Shown: positions 1-9,496, counted from the stretch's first letter. The stretch: 64,000 nt of DNA from Caballeronia sp. NK8 (GCF_018408855.1 NZ_AP024325.1:124001-188000), one strand, 5' to 3'. Numbers and translations are program-made. The notes: generated by a model from the sequence alone, not told the origin.

Positions 1-44
1 GCGTATCGTGAGTCTGTCTGGATGCGCGTCAACGAGGATGTTCA

Positions 45-1238
45 ATGGACCTGAGTTATTCGAAAGAGGAACTCGCGTTTCGCGATTCCATCCGCGCATT
101 TCTGCGTGATCGCCTTCCCGGCGATCTGCGCGACAAGGTGCTGAATCATCGCCCTCTCGAGCGCGACGATACGGTGCGCTGGCAGCGCATCCTGCATGCG
201 CAGGGCTGGGGCGCGCCCGGCTGGCCCGAGGCTTTCGGCGGTACCGGCTGGACGGCGCTGCAACGGCTGCTGTTCGATATCGAATGCGGCCTCGCCGGGG
301 CGCCGCGCCAGTTGCCGTTCGGCCTCAACATGATCGGGCCGGTGCTGATGAAATTCGGCAGCGCCGCGCAGCAGGCGCGCCATCTGCCGCGCATCCTGTC
401 GGCGCAGGACTGGTGGTGCCAGGGCTATTCCGAGCCGGGCGCGGGCTCGGATCTCGCCTCGCTCAAGACGCGCGCGGTGCGCGCGGGAGACCATTACATC
501 GTGACCGGGCAGAAGACCTGGACCACGTATGCGCAGCACGCGGACTGGATGTTCTGCCTCGCGCGCACCGATACCGGGGCGAAGCAGCAGAACGGCATTT
601 CGCTGTTGCTCATCGAGATGAAATCGCCCGGCATCACGGTGCGCCCGATCGACACGCTCGAAGGCGCCGCCGATGTCAACGAGGTCTGGCTCGACGACGT
701 TCAAGTGCCCGCCGCGCATCTCGTCGGCGAGGAGAACCACGGCTGGACGTACGCGAAGTATCTGCTCGGCCACGAGCGCACGGGCATTGCGGGCATCGGA
801 CATTGCCGGCGGGAATTGCGTTACGTGAAGGCGCTGGCGCAGCGCGAGCGCCGCAACGGCAGGCCGCTCTCGGACGACGTGCGTATCCGAGAAAGGATCG
901 CGCGCATCGAGGCCGAAGTCATGGCGCTGGAGATGCTGCTGATGCGCGTGGCGTCGGAGGCGAGTCAGCGCGGCGCGGGCGTGGAGTCGTCGATTCTCAA
1001 GATTCGCGGCTCGGAGTTGCAGCAAGCGCTGTCGGCGTTGCAGGTCGACATCGCCGGGCCGAACGCGCTGCCGTTCTCGCCCGCCTGGCTCGCGGACGGC
1101 TTCGACGGCTGGACGCCCGCGCCTGGCTACGGCGCGAACATCGGCAGCTTCTATCTCGACATGCGCAAGCCGACCATCTACGGTGGCACGAACGAAGTGC
1201 AGAAGGAAATCATCGCGAAAGCGGTTCTCGATCTCTAG
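45..1238 (+). CDS. acyl-CoA dehydrogenase, subunit 1 of an adjacent pair
   Basis: A 397-residue flavoprotein of the acyl-CoA dehydrogenase family, which desaturates an acyl-CoA at C2-C3 and passes electrons to ETF in the cytoplasm. Seen: the family loop GYSEPGAGSDLASL at residues 127-140 and the C-terminal IYGGTNEVQKEIIAK at about 378-392. The position holding the catalytic Glu in medium-chain enzymes (IYEGT) is Gly380, so the base lies elsewhere or in a partner. A second dehydrogenase starts 17 bp downstream. Paired genes of this kind form alpha2-beta2 enzymes in steroid side-chain degradation (Mycobacterium FadE28/FadE29), so a heterotetramer is a reasonable inference. The substrate is unknown. 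Confidence 0.9.
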   Translation: MDLSYSKEELAFRDSIRAFLRDRLPGDLRDKVLNHRPLERDDTVRWQRILHAQGWGAPGWPEAFGGTGWTALQRLLFDIECGLAGAPRQLPFGLNMIGPVLMKFGSAAQQARHLPRILSAQDWWCQGYSEPGAGSDLASLKTRAVRAGDHYIVTGQKTWTTYAQHADWMFCLARTDTGAKQQNGISLLLIEMKSPGITVRPIDTLEGAADVNEVWLDDVQVPAAHLVGEENHGWTYAKYLLGHERTGIAGIGHCRRELRYVKALAQRERRNGRPLSDDVRIRERIARIEAEVMALEMLLMRVASEASQRGAGVESSILKIRGSELQQALSALQVDIAGPNALPFSPAWLADGFDGWTPAPGYGANIGSFYLDMRKPTIYGGTNEVQKEIIAKAVLDL

Positions 1239-1255
1239 AACGGGCGGGCGGCAAG

Positions 1256-2449
1256 ATGGACTTTTCATATAGCGAAGAGCAGCGTCAACTCGCGGACAGC
1301 CTGAGACGCTTCACCGAGGAACGCTATCCGATCGACGCGCGCCGCCACGCGGTGCGCAATCCCGACGGCTTCAGCCGCGATGCGTGGCGCACCTATGCGG
1401 ACTTCGGTGTACTCGGGCTGACGATCGCGTCCGACTACGGCGGCTTCGACGGCACCGCCACTGATACCTTCGCCGTGCAGTTCGAAGCCGGACGCGCGCT
1501 GCTTCCCGAGCCGCTGATTCCCTGCGCAGTGATGGCGGCTGGTCTGATTCAACGTTTCGGCTCGGACGCGCAGCGGCAAGCGTGGTTGCCGGCGATTGCC
1601 GAGGGCCGCGAGATCGTCACGCTCGCGTATCAGGAACCAGAGAGCCGCTACGACTACGCGCAGCCGGAGACCACGGCGCGCGTGCAGGATGACGGCTTCG
1701 TCCTCGACGGCCACAAGGTGCACGTGTGGCACGGCGGGGCCGCGCACTCGCTGATCGTCTCGGCGTGGAATGCGTCCATTCAGGCCGTGTCGCTGTTCAT
1801 CGTGCCGACAGCGGCGGCGGGTGTGACCGTGCGCGCCTATCCGACGCTCGATGGCGAGCGCGCCGCCGAAGTCACGCTGCAGGCGGTGCGCGTGCCGCAA
1901 CGGGCGATGCTCGGCGACGGCGCGGCGATGCTCGAAGCGGCGCTGGAGTTGGGCATCGCGGCGTCGTGCGCAGCCAGCGCGGGGGCGATGGAACGCCTGA
2001 TCGAGATGACTTCCGAGTATCTGTGCACGCGCAAGCAGTTCGGACAGGCGCTCGGACGCTTTCAGGCGCTGCGTCACCGGCTGGCGGACATGCTCGTGCA
2101 GAAGGAACTCGCGCTGTCGATGGCGCATCTGGCCGCATCCGCCATCGGCGAAACGGACGCGACCGAGCGGCGCCGCATGATCTCGTCGGCGAAGCTGATC
2201 GTGAGCCGCGCGGCGCGCTTCATCGGCGAGCAGGCCGTGCAGTTGCACGGCGGCATGGGCGTCACGGCGGAACTGGCTGTCGGCGACTACTTCAAGTATC
2301 TGACGGCGGCTTCGCTGCGCCTCGGCGATGCGGATTTTCACGCCGACGTGCTCGCGAATCTGCCGCTCGATCACGCGCCCTCGCTCAGCGCGAGATCCCG
2401 CGAACGCGCGACGGCTTCGTCGCGGCTCGACACGCCGAGCTTGCTGTAG
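1256..2449 (+). CDS. acyl-CoA dehydrogenase, subunit 2 of the pair
   Basis: A 397-residue acyl-CoA dehydrogenase family protein beginning MDFSYSEEQRQLADSLRRF. The start is the ATG 17 bp after the previous stop, with GGCGGCAAG upstream. The C-terminal part carries QLHGGMGVTAELAVGDYFK, the HGG form of the FAD/substrate motif that replaces the catalytic-Glu loop. It probably assembles with the upstream subunit. The last 26 or so residues, after ANLPLD, look unlike the family: this tail is encoded by 79 bp that also encode, on the other strand, the end of the LuxR regulator. Confidence 0.88.
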   Translation: MDFSYSEEQRQLADSLRRFTEERYPIDARRHAVRNPDGFSRDAWRTYADFGVLGLTIASDYGGFDGTATDTFAVQFEAGRALLPEPLIPCAVMAAGLIQRFGSDAQRQAWLPAIAEGREIVTLAYQEPESRYDYAQPETTARVQDDGFVLDGHKVHVWHGGAAHSLIVSAWNASIQAVSLFIVPTAAAGVTVRAYPTLDGERAAEVTLQAVRVPQRAMLGDGAAMLEAALELGIAASCAASAGAMERLIEMTSEYLCTRKQFGQALGRFQALRHRLADMLVQKELALSMAHLAASAIGETDATERRRMISSAKLIVSRAARFIGEQAVQLHGGMGVTAELAVGDYFKYLTAASLRLGDADFHADVLANLPLDHAPSLSARSRERATASSRLDTPSLL

Positions 2450-5178
2450 ATGTTTTTCAGGTGCCATTTGACCGTCTCGGGCGAAATGCCCATCGTCCGG
2501 GCGATCTTCTTGTTCGGCAGCGCCTGCGCGAGCAGGCTCAGCACTTTCGTCTCGCGCGCGCTCAGAAGGTCGTGCACTTTCGCATCGCCGGAACGTGCCT
2601 TCGGTTTCGTCGAGGCCGCTTGTGCCGCGGTGGCGCGGGCGTGCACATCGCGCAGGCGATCCGCGTAGAACTGCAACACGGCGTCCTGCGGCGCGTCCTT
2701 GCTCACGCGGACGATCAGATCGGGCACGGCAGGATCGGCGTCGAGCAGCGTCCGCACGAGGCCGAGACGATGCCCGAGACGCATCGCCGACAGCATCAGC
2801 CTGCGCGCCGAACCCGCGTCGCCGAGCCCCTGCGCCGCGACGGCTTTCTGCGCTTCGAGGAACGCGAGCCGCCGTTGCCAGCCGCGCTCACGGCATGATT
2901 CGATCAGCGGCGAAAGCGCATGCGCCGCGGCGTCGTAGTCCTCGTGGATGAGACGCCAGTCGACGTGCGCCTGCTGCGCGATCACCCGAAATTCCACCCA
3001 TGCCGATGTCGACGTGTGCGACGCGGCGCGCGCCGCCAGCGCGTCGAGCCGCGCGAGGTGCGCCTGAGCGGCGTCGAACTGGCCGCGTTGCAGATCACGC
3101 CGGACGCGCAGCGCCAGACAATGCGCGAGCACGCGGCGCAGATCGTGCCGCGTCGAGTAGTCTTCGAGCCGGTCGAGGCACGCGATGGCATCGAGCCGAT
3201 GACCCGCGAGCCAATGCGACGCCGACAGTACCGTCAGCACGCTCATCACCGAATCGGGAAACGAAACGCGCTCGATCACGTCGAGGCGCTCTTCGAGCAG
3301 CTTGCGCGCCTGATCCGCTTCGCCCGATTCGTAGAGCACTTCGCCCAGCAAGGCCGTTGCGAGCGCGGACGCTTCGGCCGCCGCGCTGCCACGCTGTTCG
3401 GCTTCGTACAGCACGTCGCGGCACACGCGCTCGGTCTGCAGCAGATCGCCTTGCAGCAGATGGCTCAAACCGGCGAGCGCGCGCCCGCTCAACACGCCCG
3501 CCGACGTGCCCATGATCGGCGTGCCATCGGGCAACGCGGCCGCGCGCTCCGTCTGGACGCGACACGCTTCGTCGAAATCGCTGCGCCGCGCATGGATCCA
3601 CGAGAGCAGATTGTTGCGCGCGCCGACGATGATGCCCTGCGCGTCGTGCGGCAGCGCGCGCAGATGCGGCAGCAGTTCGCAGGCGGCGTCGAGATCGTCG
3701 CGTTGAACCGCGAGCGCCGCGTGCAGCAGCGTCAGGCGATAGCGCGACTGGGTGTCGTCGGGCGCGAGATCGCTCGCCAGCCGCTCGATCGCGCTTTCGC
3801 ATGCTTCGAACTCGCGCGCGTAGAGATGCAGGTGGATCATCCAGAGCCGCAGGCCGACGCGCGCCTGAATCTCCGCTTGCGGCAACAGGCGCATCAGCGC
3901 GACGACCTTGCGCAAGTCGCCGCGCAACTGCAGGCTGCGCGCGATATGGGCGACGAGATCCGCCGCCGCCGCGGGTTCGCCGGCGAGCATGGCGTGGCGC
4001 ACGGCTTCATCGGCGTGATCGTGCGCCTGAAACCATCGCCACGCCGCCTGATGCACCTGCCGCCGCTGCGCCTCGCTGCGCGTGCGGAAGCGTTCGAGCA
4101 GAGTTTCGCGAAACAGCGGATTCAGCCGATACCACGCGTGATGCGCATCGTGACCGGCGGGCGCGAGAAAGAGATTGTCGCTCTCGAGGCGCGCGAGCAG
4201 TTTCAGCACGTCGCCGGAATCATCGGCGCCGCCGAGCAGCGCGACGCACAACGGCGCACAAAGCCGTTCGCACACGGCCATGCGGACGAGCAGTTCGACT
4301 TCGCTCGACGCGAGCCGCGACAGCACTTCGCGCTCGAAATATTCCGCGAAGGTGTGGACATCGAGAAGCTGCGTGTCCGCGGGCGGATCATCGGGCGCGG
4401 ACGGCACTGGTGCGGCTTTCCTGCGCCTCGCGCCGACCACCATCAGTTGCAGCCCGGCGACCCAGCCGTCGGTGAGTTCGTGCATCTGGCGCGCCTCGCG
4501 CGAGCCGATTTCCGGACATTGCGACTTGAGAAACGCTCGCGATTCCGCCATCGAAAAGCGCAGGTCGCGCAGGTCCAGTTCGAGCAGCAAGCCCGCGTCG
4601 CGAATGCGCCCGACCGACAGCGGAATCGCCCCGCGCGACGCGAGCACGACATGCAGATTCGGCGGCGCGTAGTCGAGCAGCCACTGCAGCGACCGATGAC
4701 AGCGCCGCTGCGTCAGGCGATGCAGATCGTCGAGCACCAGCACGAGATCGCCCTGACGGCTCGCGATGCGGCGCACCAGCGCGATGATCGTGCGCTCGAT
4801 CGCTTCGTCGTCCATGCCGCGGCCGCCGAGTAACGCGGCGTCGCGCGAAATCGCCGGATCGACTTGCGCGAGGCTCGCGGCCAGCGCGTCGAGAAAGCGG
4901 GCGAGGTCGTCGATTTCGTCCGAGAGCGTGAGCCACGCGACCTGAAACGCGAGCGGATAGAGCGCCTCGCGCCACGCAATGAGCGCCGTGGTTTTGCCAT
5001 AGCCCGCCGGGCCCTGCACGACGATGCAGCGCTTGCGGCGCGCCTCGACGAGTTGCGCGACGAGCCGCTCGCGGCCCACGACCAGCGTCGACACGCGCGG
5101 CGACGCACAGGCGACGGGCGGCGTCGCCGCGTCATCAAGATCATGATTCGGATTGCGAATAATGATTGTTTCAGTCAT
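2371..5178 (-). CDS. MalT-like LuxR family ATP-dependent transcriptional regulator
   Basis: A 935-residue large LuxR regulator of the LAL/MalT type. Seen: a Walker A GPAGYGKTT near residues 56-64, a Walker B LVLVLDDLH near 146-153, a long alpha-helical TPR-like middle and a C-terminal LuxR helix-turn-helix (LSARETKVLSLLAQALPNKK followed by GISPETVKWHLKNIYSKLGV). In this family an inducer and ATP trigger oligomerisation and DNA binding at target promoters. The ATG at 5178 is preferred over a TTG at 5181. The gene converges on the acyl-CoA dehydrogenase pair with a 79-bp overlap and its start faces the porin gene. It may control either, but the inducer cannot be read from sequence. Confidence 0.9.
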   Translation of the reverse strand: MTETIIIRNPNHDLDDAATPPVACASPRVSTLVVGRERLVAQLVEARRKRCIVVQGPAGYGKTTALIAWREALYPLAFQVAWLTLSDEIDDLARFLDALAASLAQVDPAISRDAALLGGRGMDDEAIERTIIALVRRIASRQGDLVLVLDDLHRLTQRRCHRSLQWLLDYAPPNLHVVLASRGAIPLSVGRIRDAGLLLELDLRDLRFSMAESRAFLKSQCPEIGSREARQMHELTDGWVAGLQLMVVGARRRKAAPVPSAPDDPPADTQLLDVHTFAEYFEREVLSRLASSEVELLVRMAVCERLCAPLCVALLGGADDSGDVLKLLARLESDNLFLAPAGHDAHHAWYRLNPLFRETLLERFRTRSEAQRRQVHQAAWRWFQAHDHADEAVRHAMLAGEPAAAADLVAHIARSLQLRGDLRKVVALMRLLPQAEIQARVGLRLWMIHLHLYAREFEACESAIERLASDLAPDDTQSRYRLTLLHAALAVQRDDLDAACELLPHLRALPHDAQGIIVGARNNLLSWIHARRSDFDEACRVQTERAAALPDGTPIMGTSAGVLSGRALAGLSHLLQGDLLQTERVCRDVLYEAEQRGSAAAEASALATALLGEVLYESGEADQARKLLEERLDVIERVSFPDSVMSVLTVLSASHWLAGHRLDAIACLDRLEDYSTRHDLRRVLAHCLALRVRRDLQRGQFDAAQAHLARLDALAARAASHTSTSAWVEFRVIAQQAHVDWRLIHEDYDAAAHALSPLIESCRERGWQRRLAFLEAQKAVAAQGLGDAGSARRLMLSAMRLGHRLGLVRTLLDADPAVPDLIVRVSKDAPQDAVLQFYADRLRDVHARATAAQAASTKPKARSGDAKVHDLLSARETKVLSLLAQALPNKKIARTMGISPETVKWHLKNIYSKLGVSSRDEAVARSRDLALSEGA

Positions 5179-5503
5179 CAAGCACCTGCGTCATTAATTA
5201 TGGGCCTCTACGGTTGATTCTAGCCTTCGGGACGCGCGCTGCCCGCTAGGGAACATGTGTAGGGCGCATAACCCCGTATATCGGAACCAAGCACTTGCTT
5301 GTGAGTCGCGCGAGTGATAGTCGGGAAAGCGAATCAATGGCTGGAGTGATGCGGGTATTCCCGTGCCTACTCGCTTCGGGTAGTGGTGCGTTCGTGCCCG
5401 GCTGCAACACTGCTTTGGAATAGGTCGGCGCAGCATCGGTGTGCGTTGCGCGACGCGATCGCGCGCGCCGGGCAGACCAGACACCCACAACGAGGAGACA
5501 CTC
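5179..5503. other. divergent intergenic region, luxR-type regulator / porin
   Basis: About 325 bp with no convincing gene. It must contain the promoters of the leftward LuxR regulator and the rightward porin. I see a weak dyad CAAGC-ACTT-GCTTG at 5288-5301 and a good Shine-Dalgarno (GAGGAGACA) before the porin ATG. A reading frame through 5194-5517 on the minus strand lacks family features and I do not call it. Confidence 0.5.
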
Positions 5504-6619
5504 ATGCGTTTCATCACGAAGAGCGTTGCTGGCGCGGCGCTCGCGGTTGCGGCCGGCAGCGCGGCGGCGCAATCCAGCGTGACCCTTTACGGCGTCGCCG
5601 ATGCATTTGTACAGTGGTTCAACAACGGCGGCACGCAGTCCTGGTCGATGCGAAGCGGCGGCAACAGCGGCTCGATGGTCGGTCTGAAAGGCAGCGAAGA
5701 TCTCGGTGGCGGCCTCAAGGCGGTCTTCACGCTCGAAAACGGCTACAACATCAACAACGGCACGTTCTTCGCGGACTCCTCGGCGATGTTCTATCGCCAG
5801 GCGTGGGTCGGCCTGACGCACGAGAAATACGGTTCGCTGTCGCTCGGCAGGCAATATCAGCCGACGTTCTGGTCGCTCTATCCGACCGATCCGTTCCGCG
5901 CGAACGAAGTGCTCTCGCCGCTCGCGGCGTCGTCGACCACGTTCGACCGCAACACGATGGCCACGCAGACCGGCGGCGGACGTTCGAGCAACGCGATCGT
6001 CTACAAGTCGCCCAATCTCAGCGGCTTTCAGTTGTGGGGCATGTATGCGCTCGCCGCTTCCGTCACGCAGCCGTATCCGCAATCGACCGGCAACATGCTG
6101 GACATCGCCGGAACGTATTCGGGTTACGGTCTGTACGTGGGCCTGTCGTATCAGTTCCAGCATCCGGGCTCGAAAAGCATTCCGGGCTTGCCCGCCGCGG
6201 TCAATACCGTCTCGGTCGAGCATTACACCGGCGCGCTCGCTTACCGCATCGGCATCGTGAATCTGCAATTCAACTATACGTATCACAAGCCGGAAGACCC
6301 GGCCGCCGGTTCGGTCGCCGCGCGCCTGAACGCGGCGCATCCGTTCAGCGTCGCGGAACTCGGGGCGACGATCCAGGCGACGCCCGCCGACGCCATCGAA
6401 ATCGCAGGCTTCCAGCGGCTCGTGCGTGGCGTGCACGACAACACGTGGGGCGTGCAGGTCGGCGCGGATCACAGCATCTCGAAGCGCACGTCCTTCTATG
6501 CGCGCGCGGGCTACATGAAGAATAACGGACTCGCGACGACGACCTGGCCCGGCCTCACGGCGATCGGGCCGGGCGAGAAGCAGACGCTCGTCGGCGTCGG
6601 TGTGTCGCATCGCTTCTGA
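5504..6619 (+). CDS. outer membrane general porin (Gram-negative OmpC/OpcP-like)
   Basis: A 371-residue outer-membrane beta-barrel porin allowing passive diffusion of small solutes. The start is the ATG at 5504 after GAGGAG; upstream in-frame codons would precede the signal peptide. Residues 1 to about 20 form a signal peptide (positive MRFITK, hydrophobic core, cleavage after SAAAQ). The mature N-terminus SSVTLYGVADAF and the GLKGSEDLGGGLKAVFTLE strand pattern are standard for beta-proteobacterial trimeric porins. The C-terminus ends in Phe (GVGVSHRF), the outer-membrane sorting signal. The BON-domain gene follows after 88 bp. Confidence 0.93.
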   Translation: MRFITKSVAGAALAVAAGSAAAQSSVTLYGVADAFVQWFNNGGTQSWSMRSGGNSGSMVGLKGSEDLGGGLKAVFTLENGYNINNGTFFADSSAMFYRQAWVGLTHEKYGSLSLGRQYQPTFWSLYPTDPFRANEVLSPLAASSTTFDRNTMATQTGGGRSSNAIVYKSPNLSGFQLWGMYALAASVTQPYPQSTGNMLDIAGTYSGYGLYVGLSYQFQHPGSKSIPGLPAAVNTVSVEHYTGALAYRIGIVNLQFNYTYHKPEDPAAGSVAARLNAAHPFSVAELGATIQATPADAIEIAGFQRLVRGVHDNTWGVQVGADHSISKRTSFYARAGYMKNNGLATTTWPGLTAIGPGEKQTLVGVGVSHRF

Positions 6620-6707
6620 TTCACATCGGGCGCGCTTCGTCCGGGCTTGCGGGCGCGGCGAAGCGCGCGTGGCAGGGTTCATCGCATCGAATATCGGTAC
6701 AACGATC

Positions 6708-7085
6708 ATGGCAACCAACGACACTATGAAATTCCTTCGAACCGGCAAGCTGATGATCGCGCTCGCCGCACTCAGCGCTTCTTTTTGCGTTCACGCGCAG
6801 GAGGCGGCGTCGACGCCTGTCGCATCGGCGGCGACGTCCACTGCGAGCGCGGGCAAGGCATCGTCCAAAGCGGCGGATCGCGCGTTGCGCCGGCGCATTC
6901 TCACCGCGCTCGGAAAGGCGAAAGGCATGCGCGCGGGCGGCGTCACGGTGCGCGCGACCAATGGCGACGTGCTCCTGGAAGGCTGGGTGCCCGAAGAGGC
7001 GCAGATCGAACAGGCGACGCGCGTCACGCAAGGCGTGCAAGGCGTGAAGTCGGTGCGCAATGCGCTGACGCTCTCGACGTTCTGA
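6708..7085 (+). CDS. small secreted BON-domain protein
   Basis: A 125-residue protein with an N-terminal signal peptide (FLRTGKLMIALAALSASFC then VHAQEA) and a C-terminal BON domain of about 70 residues, including the typical VTVRATNGDVLLEGWVPEE and VQGVKSVRNALTL pattern. BON domains bind phospholipid or stabilise envelope structures, so a periplasmic role is likely. The ATG at 6708 is used; 6726 is an alternative that starts nearer the hydrophobic stretch. An Ala/Ser/Thr-rich linker separates signal peptide and domain. It lies downstream of the porin and may be co-transcribed. Confidence 0.82.
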   Translation: MATNDTMKFLRTGKLMIALAALSASFCVHAQEAASTPVASAATSTASAGKASSKAADRALRRRILTALGKAKGMRAGGVTVRATNGDVLLEGWVPEEAQIEQATRVTQGVQGVKSVRNALTLSTF

Positions 7086-7110
7086 TCGAGCCGCTTTCGC
7101 TATTTTGTTC

Positions 7111-7146
7111 TCGCCCCGCGCCGGTCAATACGCCGACGCGGGGCGA
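7111..7146. terminator. hairpin between convergent BON and aldehyde dehydrogenase genes
   Basis: A perfect 10-bp inverted repeat, TCGCCCCGCG (7111-7120) with CGCGGGGCGA (7137-7146) and a 16-nt loop, sits between two convergent stop codons. Its position suggests a transcription end. There is no U-tract on either side, so intrinsic termination is uncertain. Confidence 0.5.
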
Positions 7147-7151
7147 TTCAC

Positions 7152-8579
7152 TTACACGCAGCCCGCGATCGACTTCGTTTCGAGGAACTCGGACAGGCCG
7201 TGCTCGCCGAACTCGCGGCCGTTGCCGGAAGCTTTGTAGCCGCCGAACGGCGCGTTCAGGTCGAGCGTCGCTCCGTTGAGCATTACCGCGCCCGCGCGCA
7301 GACGTGCGGCCATGCGCCGCGCGCGCGCCGGGTCTGCCGACGAAACATAGGCCGCGAGCCCGAAATCCGTATCGTTGGCGATGTCGATGGCTTCGTCCTC
7401 GGTTGCGTACGGAATCATCACGACGACCGGCCCGAAGATTTCCTCGCGCGCGATGCTCATGTCGTTATGCACGTTCGCGAACACGGTCGGGCGCGCGTAG
7501 AAGCCGCGCGTGAGCGTCGACGGCCGGCCGGGGCCGCCTGCCACGACCGTCGCGCCTTCGTCGATACCCTGCTGGATCATCTGCTGCACGCGCTCGTACT
7601 GACGGCGATTCGAGATCGGGCCGACTTTGGTGTCGGGCAGCATCGGATCGCCGACCTTCAGTGCGTTCGCCGTCGCCGCTGCGATTGCCACGGCCTGCGC
7701 GTACAGATGCTTGGGCACCAGCATGCGCGTGGGCGCGATGCAGGTCTGGCCGGAGTTGATCATGCAGGCGATCACGCCGCCCGGTACAGCGCTTTTCAGA
7801 TCGGCGTCGTCGAGGATCACGTTCGGCGATTTGCCGCCCAGCTCCTGCGTCACGCGCTTGACGGTCGGCGCGGCCTTCAGCGCGACGTCGACGCCCGCGC
7901 GCGTCGAACCGGTGATCGACACCATGTCGATGCCGCGATGCCGGGCGAGCGCGCCTCCGATTTCGGCGCCATCGCCGTAGAGCATGTTGAACACGCCCGC
8001 AGGCACGTCGGCATCGTGCATGATCTGCGCGAAGAGTTCGGCGTCGAGCGGCGTGATCTCCGATGGCTTCAGCACGATGGTGCAGCCCGCCGCGAGCGCG
8101 GGCGCGACCTTCGCGGCGATCTGGTTGAGCGGCCAGTTCCACGGCGTGATCAGCGCCGCAACGCCGATGGCCTCGCGCACGATCTGCGTCGCGCCGCGTT
8201 CGGTGACGAACGGGAAGCCTTGCAGCGCGGTCAGGGTGCCGTGAAACTGGCCGAGCCCGGCGGGCGCCTGCTTTTCGCGCGCGAGCCATGACGGCGCGCC
8301 CATTTCGGTGGTGATCGCGTCGGCGAGCGCGCCGATGCGCTCCTTGTACAGCGCCATCACGCGTCGGAGCAACGCCGCGCGCGTCTCGACGCTCGTGCGC
8401 GACCAGGCGGGAAACGCGGCGCGCGCGGCCGCGACCGCGGACTCGACATCGGCGTTCGTGCCCATCGCCACGCGCCCGACGACTTCCTCCGTCGCGGGAT
8501 TGACGATATCGGCAAAGCGCGCGCCGACGGCCGGCTCGACCCATCGTCCGCCGATATAGAACCTGTTCAAGTCTTTCAT
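7152..8579 (-). CDS. NAD(P)-dependent aldehyde dehydrogenase
   Basis: A 475-residue soluble aldehyde dehydrogenase oxidising an aldehyde to its acid. Seen: oxyanion Asn in TPWNWP (N148), cofactor loop GSTRAG, general-base Glu in QELGGKSP (E246) and the nucleophile in NSGQTCIAP (C280), all intact. The start MKDLNRFYIGG at 8579 follows a plausible SD. It is 26 bp downstream of the TauD-like dioxygenase, so both should be on one mRNA, and the simplest inference is that it oxidises the aldehyde released by the dioxygenase. The substrate is unknown. Confidence 0.92.
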   Translation of the reverse strand: MKDLNRFYIGGRWVEPAVGARFADIVNPATEEVVGRVAMGTNADVESAVAAARAAFPAWSRTSVETRAALLRRVMALYKERIGALADAITTEMGAPSWLAREKQAPAGLGQFHGTLTALQGFPFVTERGATQIVREAIGVAALITPWNWPLNQIAAKVAPALAAGCTIVLKPSEITPLDAELFAQIMHDADVPAGVFNMLYGDGAEIGGALARHRGIDMVSITGSTRAGVDVALKAAPTVKRVTQELGGKSPNVILDDADLKSAVPGGVIACMINSGQTCIAPTRMLVPKHLYAQAVAIAAATANALKVGDPMLPDTKVGPISNRRQYERVQQMIQQGIDEGATVVAGGPGRPSTLTRGFYARPTVFANVHNDMSIAREEIFGPVVVMIPYATEDEAIDIANDTDFGLAAYVSSADPARARRMAARLRAGAVMLNGATLDLNAPFGGYKASGNGREFGEHGLSEFLETKSIAGCV

Positions 8580-8605
8580 GGCATCTCCATTGCGCGGCGA
8601 CGCGC

Positions 8606-9496
8606 TCAGACCGGACGGTCGCCGATGATCGTCGCGCGCATCATGCGGCGCACGGCGGGGTAATAGTCCTGCACCGCGTAGTGCTGGGCCGCGCGGTTGT
8701 CCCAGAAGGCGATCGTGTTGGGTTCCCACTTCAGGCGCACCTGATATTCCGGCGCCGCGGCCTGCCGGAACAGGTACTGGAGCAGGTCCATCTCGGCCAG
8801 CTTGAGATCGAAGCCGAAGCGGAACGCAGTGGTATCGGCGAAATTGGCGAAGTGCGTGGTGAACGCTTCGTTCACGAAGAGAATCTTCTCGCCCGATTCC
8901 GGATGTGCGCGCACGACCGGATGCGTGACTGGCGGATTGCGCGTGCGCACGCCCACGCGCTGCTCGGGCGACAGAACCTTGCCGAACAGCGGCAGCATGT
9001 CGTGCACCGCCTGCAGATTCACGATGCGCGTCTTCACGTCCTCGGGCAGCTTTTGATACGCGAGCGCCATGTTGACCCAGATGGTGTCGCCGCCGACGCG
9101 CGGGCATTCGACGCAACGCAGGATCGAGCCCATCGACGGCACTTCGCGCCACGAAACGTCGCTGTGAAAGATGTTTTCGTGGCCGCGCTTTTCGCCCGAT
9201 TTGTCGAACAGGACGAGTTCCGGATGATCCGGGTGATGGGCGAAAACCGGATGCACTTCCAGCTTGCCGAAGCGCTGCGCAAGCGCGACGTGTTGCGCCG
9301 CCGTGATTTCCTGGTCGCGGAAGAACAACACCTTGTAGCGGATGAGCGCGCGGCGCAGCGCGAGACAGGCCGGTTCGCCGAGCGGCTCGCGCAAATCGAT
9401 GCCGCCGATATACGCGCCGATCGCCGGAGTCGCGCGCTCGACGGTGAAGGGCCAGTTTTCATCGCGCTCGTCAGCGGCTGGAACGGCTTGCAGCAT
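8606..9496 (-). CDS. TauD/TfdA-family Fe(II)/2-oxoglutarate dioxygenase
   Basis: A 296-residue alpha-ketoglutarate-dependent dioxygenase. The ATG at 9496 is preceded by GGAGAAC, while upstream Met codons lie in the operator region. Iron ligands are visible as H111-x-D113 (FHSDVSW) and H272 (AAQHYAV), and the Arg pair at 283-284 is correctly placed to bind the 2-oxoglutarate carboxylate. Family members hydroxylate taurine, alkylsulfates, aryloxyalkanoates or carnitine precursors, often releasing an aldehyde. The downstream aldehyde dehydrogenase fits that chemistry. Expression is probably controlled by the divergent GntR/UTRA regulator. Confidence 0.9.
   Translation of the reverse strand: MLQAVPAADERDENWPFTVERATPAIGAYIGGIDLREPLGEPACLALRRALIRYKVLFFRDQEITAAQHVALAQRFGKLEVHPVFAHHPDHPELVLFDKSGEKRGHENIFHSDVSWREVPSMGSILRCVECPRVGGDTIWVNMALAYQKLPEDVKTRIVNLQAVHDMLPLFGKVLSPEQRVGVRTRNPPVTHPVVRAHPESGEKILFVNEAFTTHFANFADTTAFRFGFDLKLAEMDLLQYLFRQAAAPEYQVRLKWEPNTIAFWDNRAAQHYAVQDYYPAVRRMMRATIIGDRPV

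Noticed and set aside
1..44. Possible end of an upstream gene before the first dehydrogenase
   Set aside because: Too short to support a frame; no stop or motif can be assigned with confidence.
5288..5301. Short dyad CAAGC-ACTT-GCTTG before the porin gene
   Set aside because: Five-base arms are too short to separate from chance in a 325-bp region.
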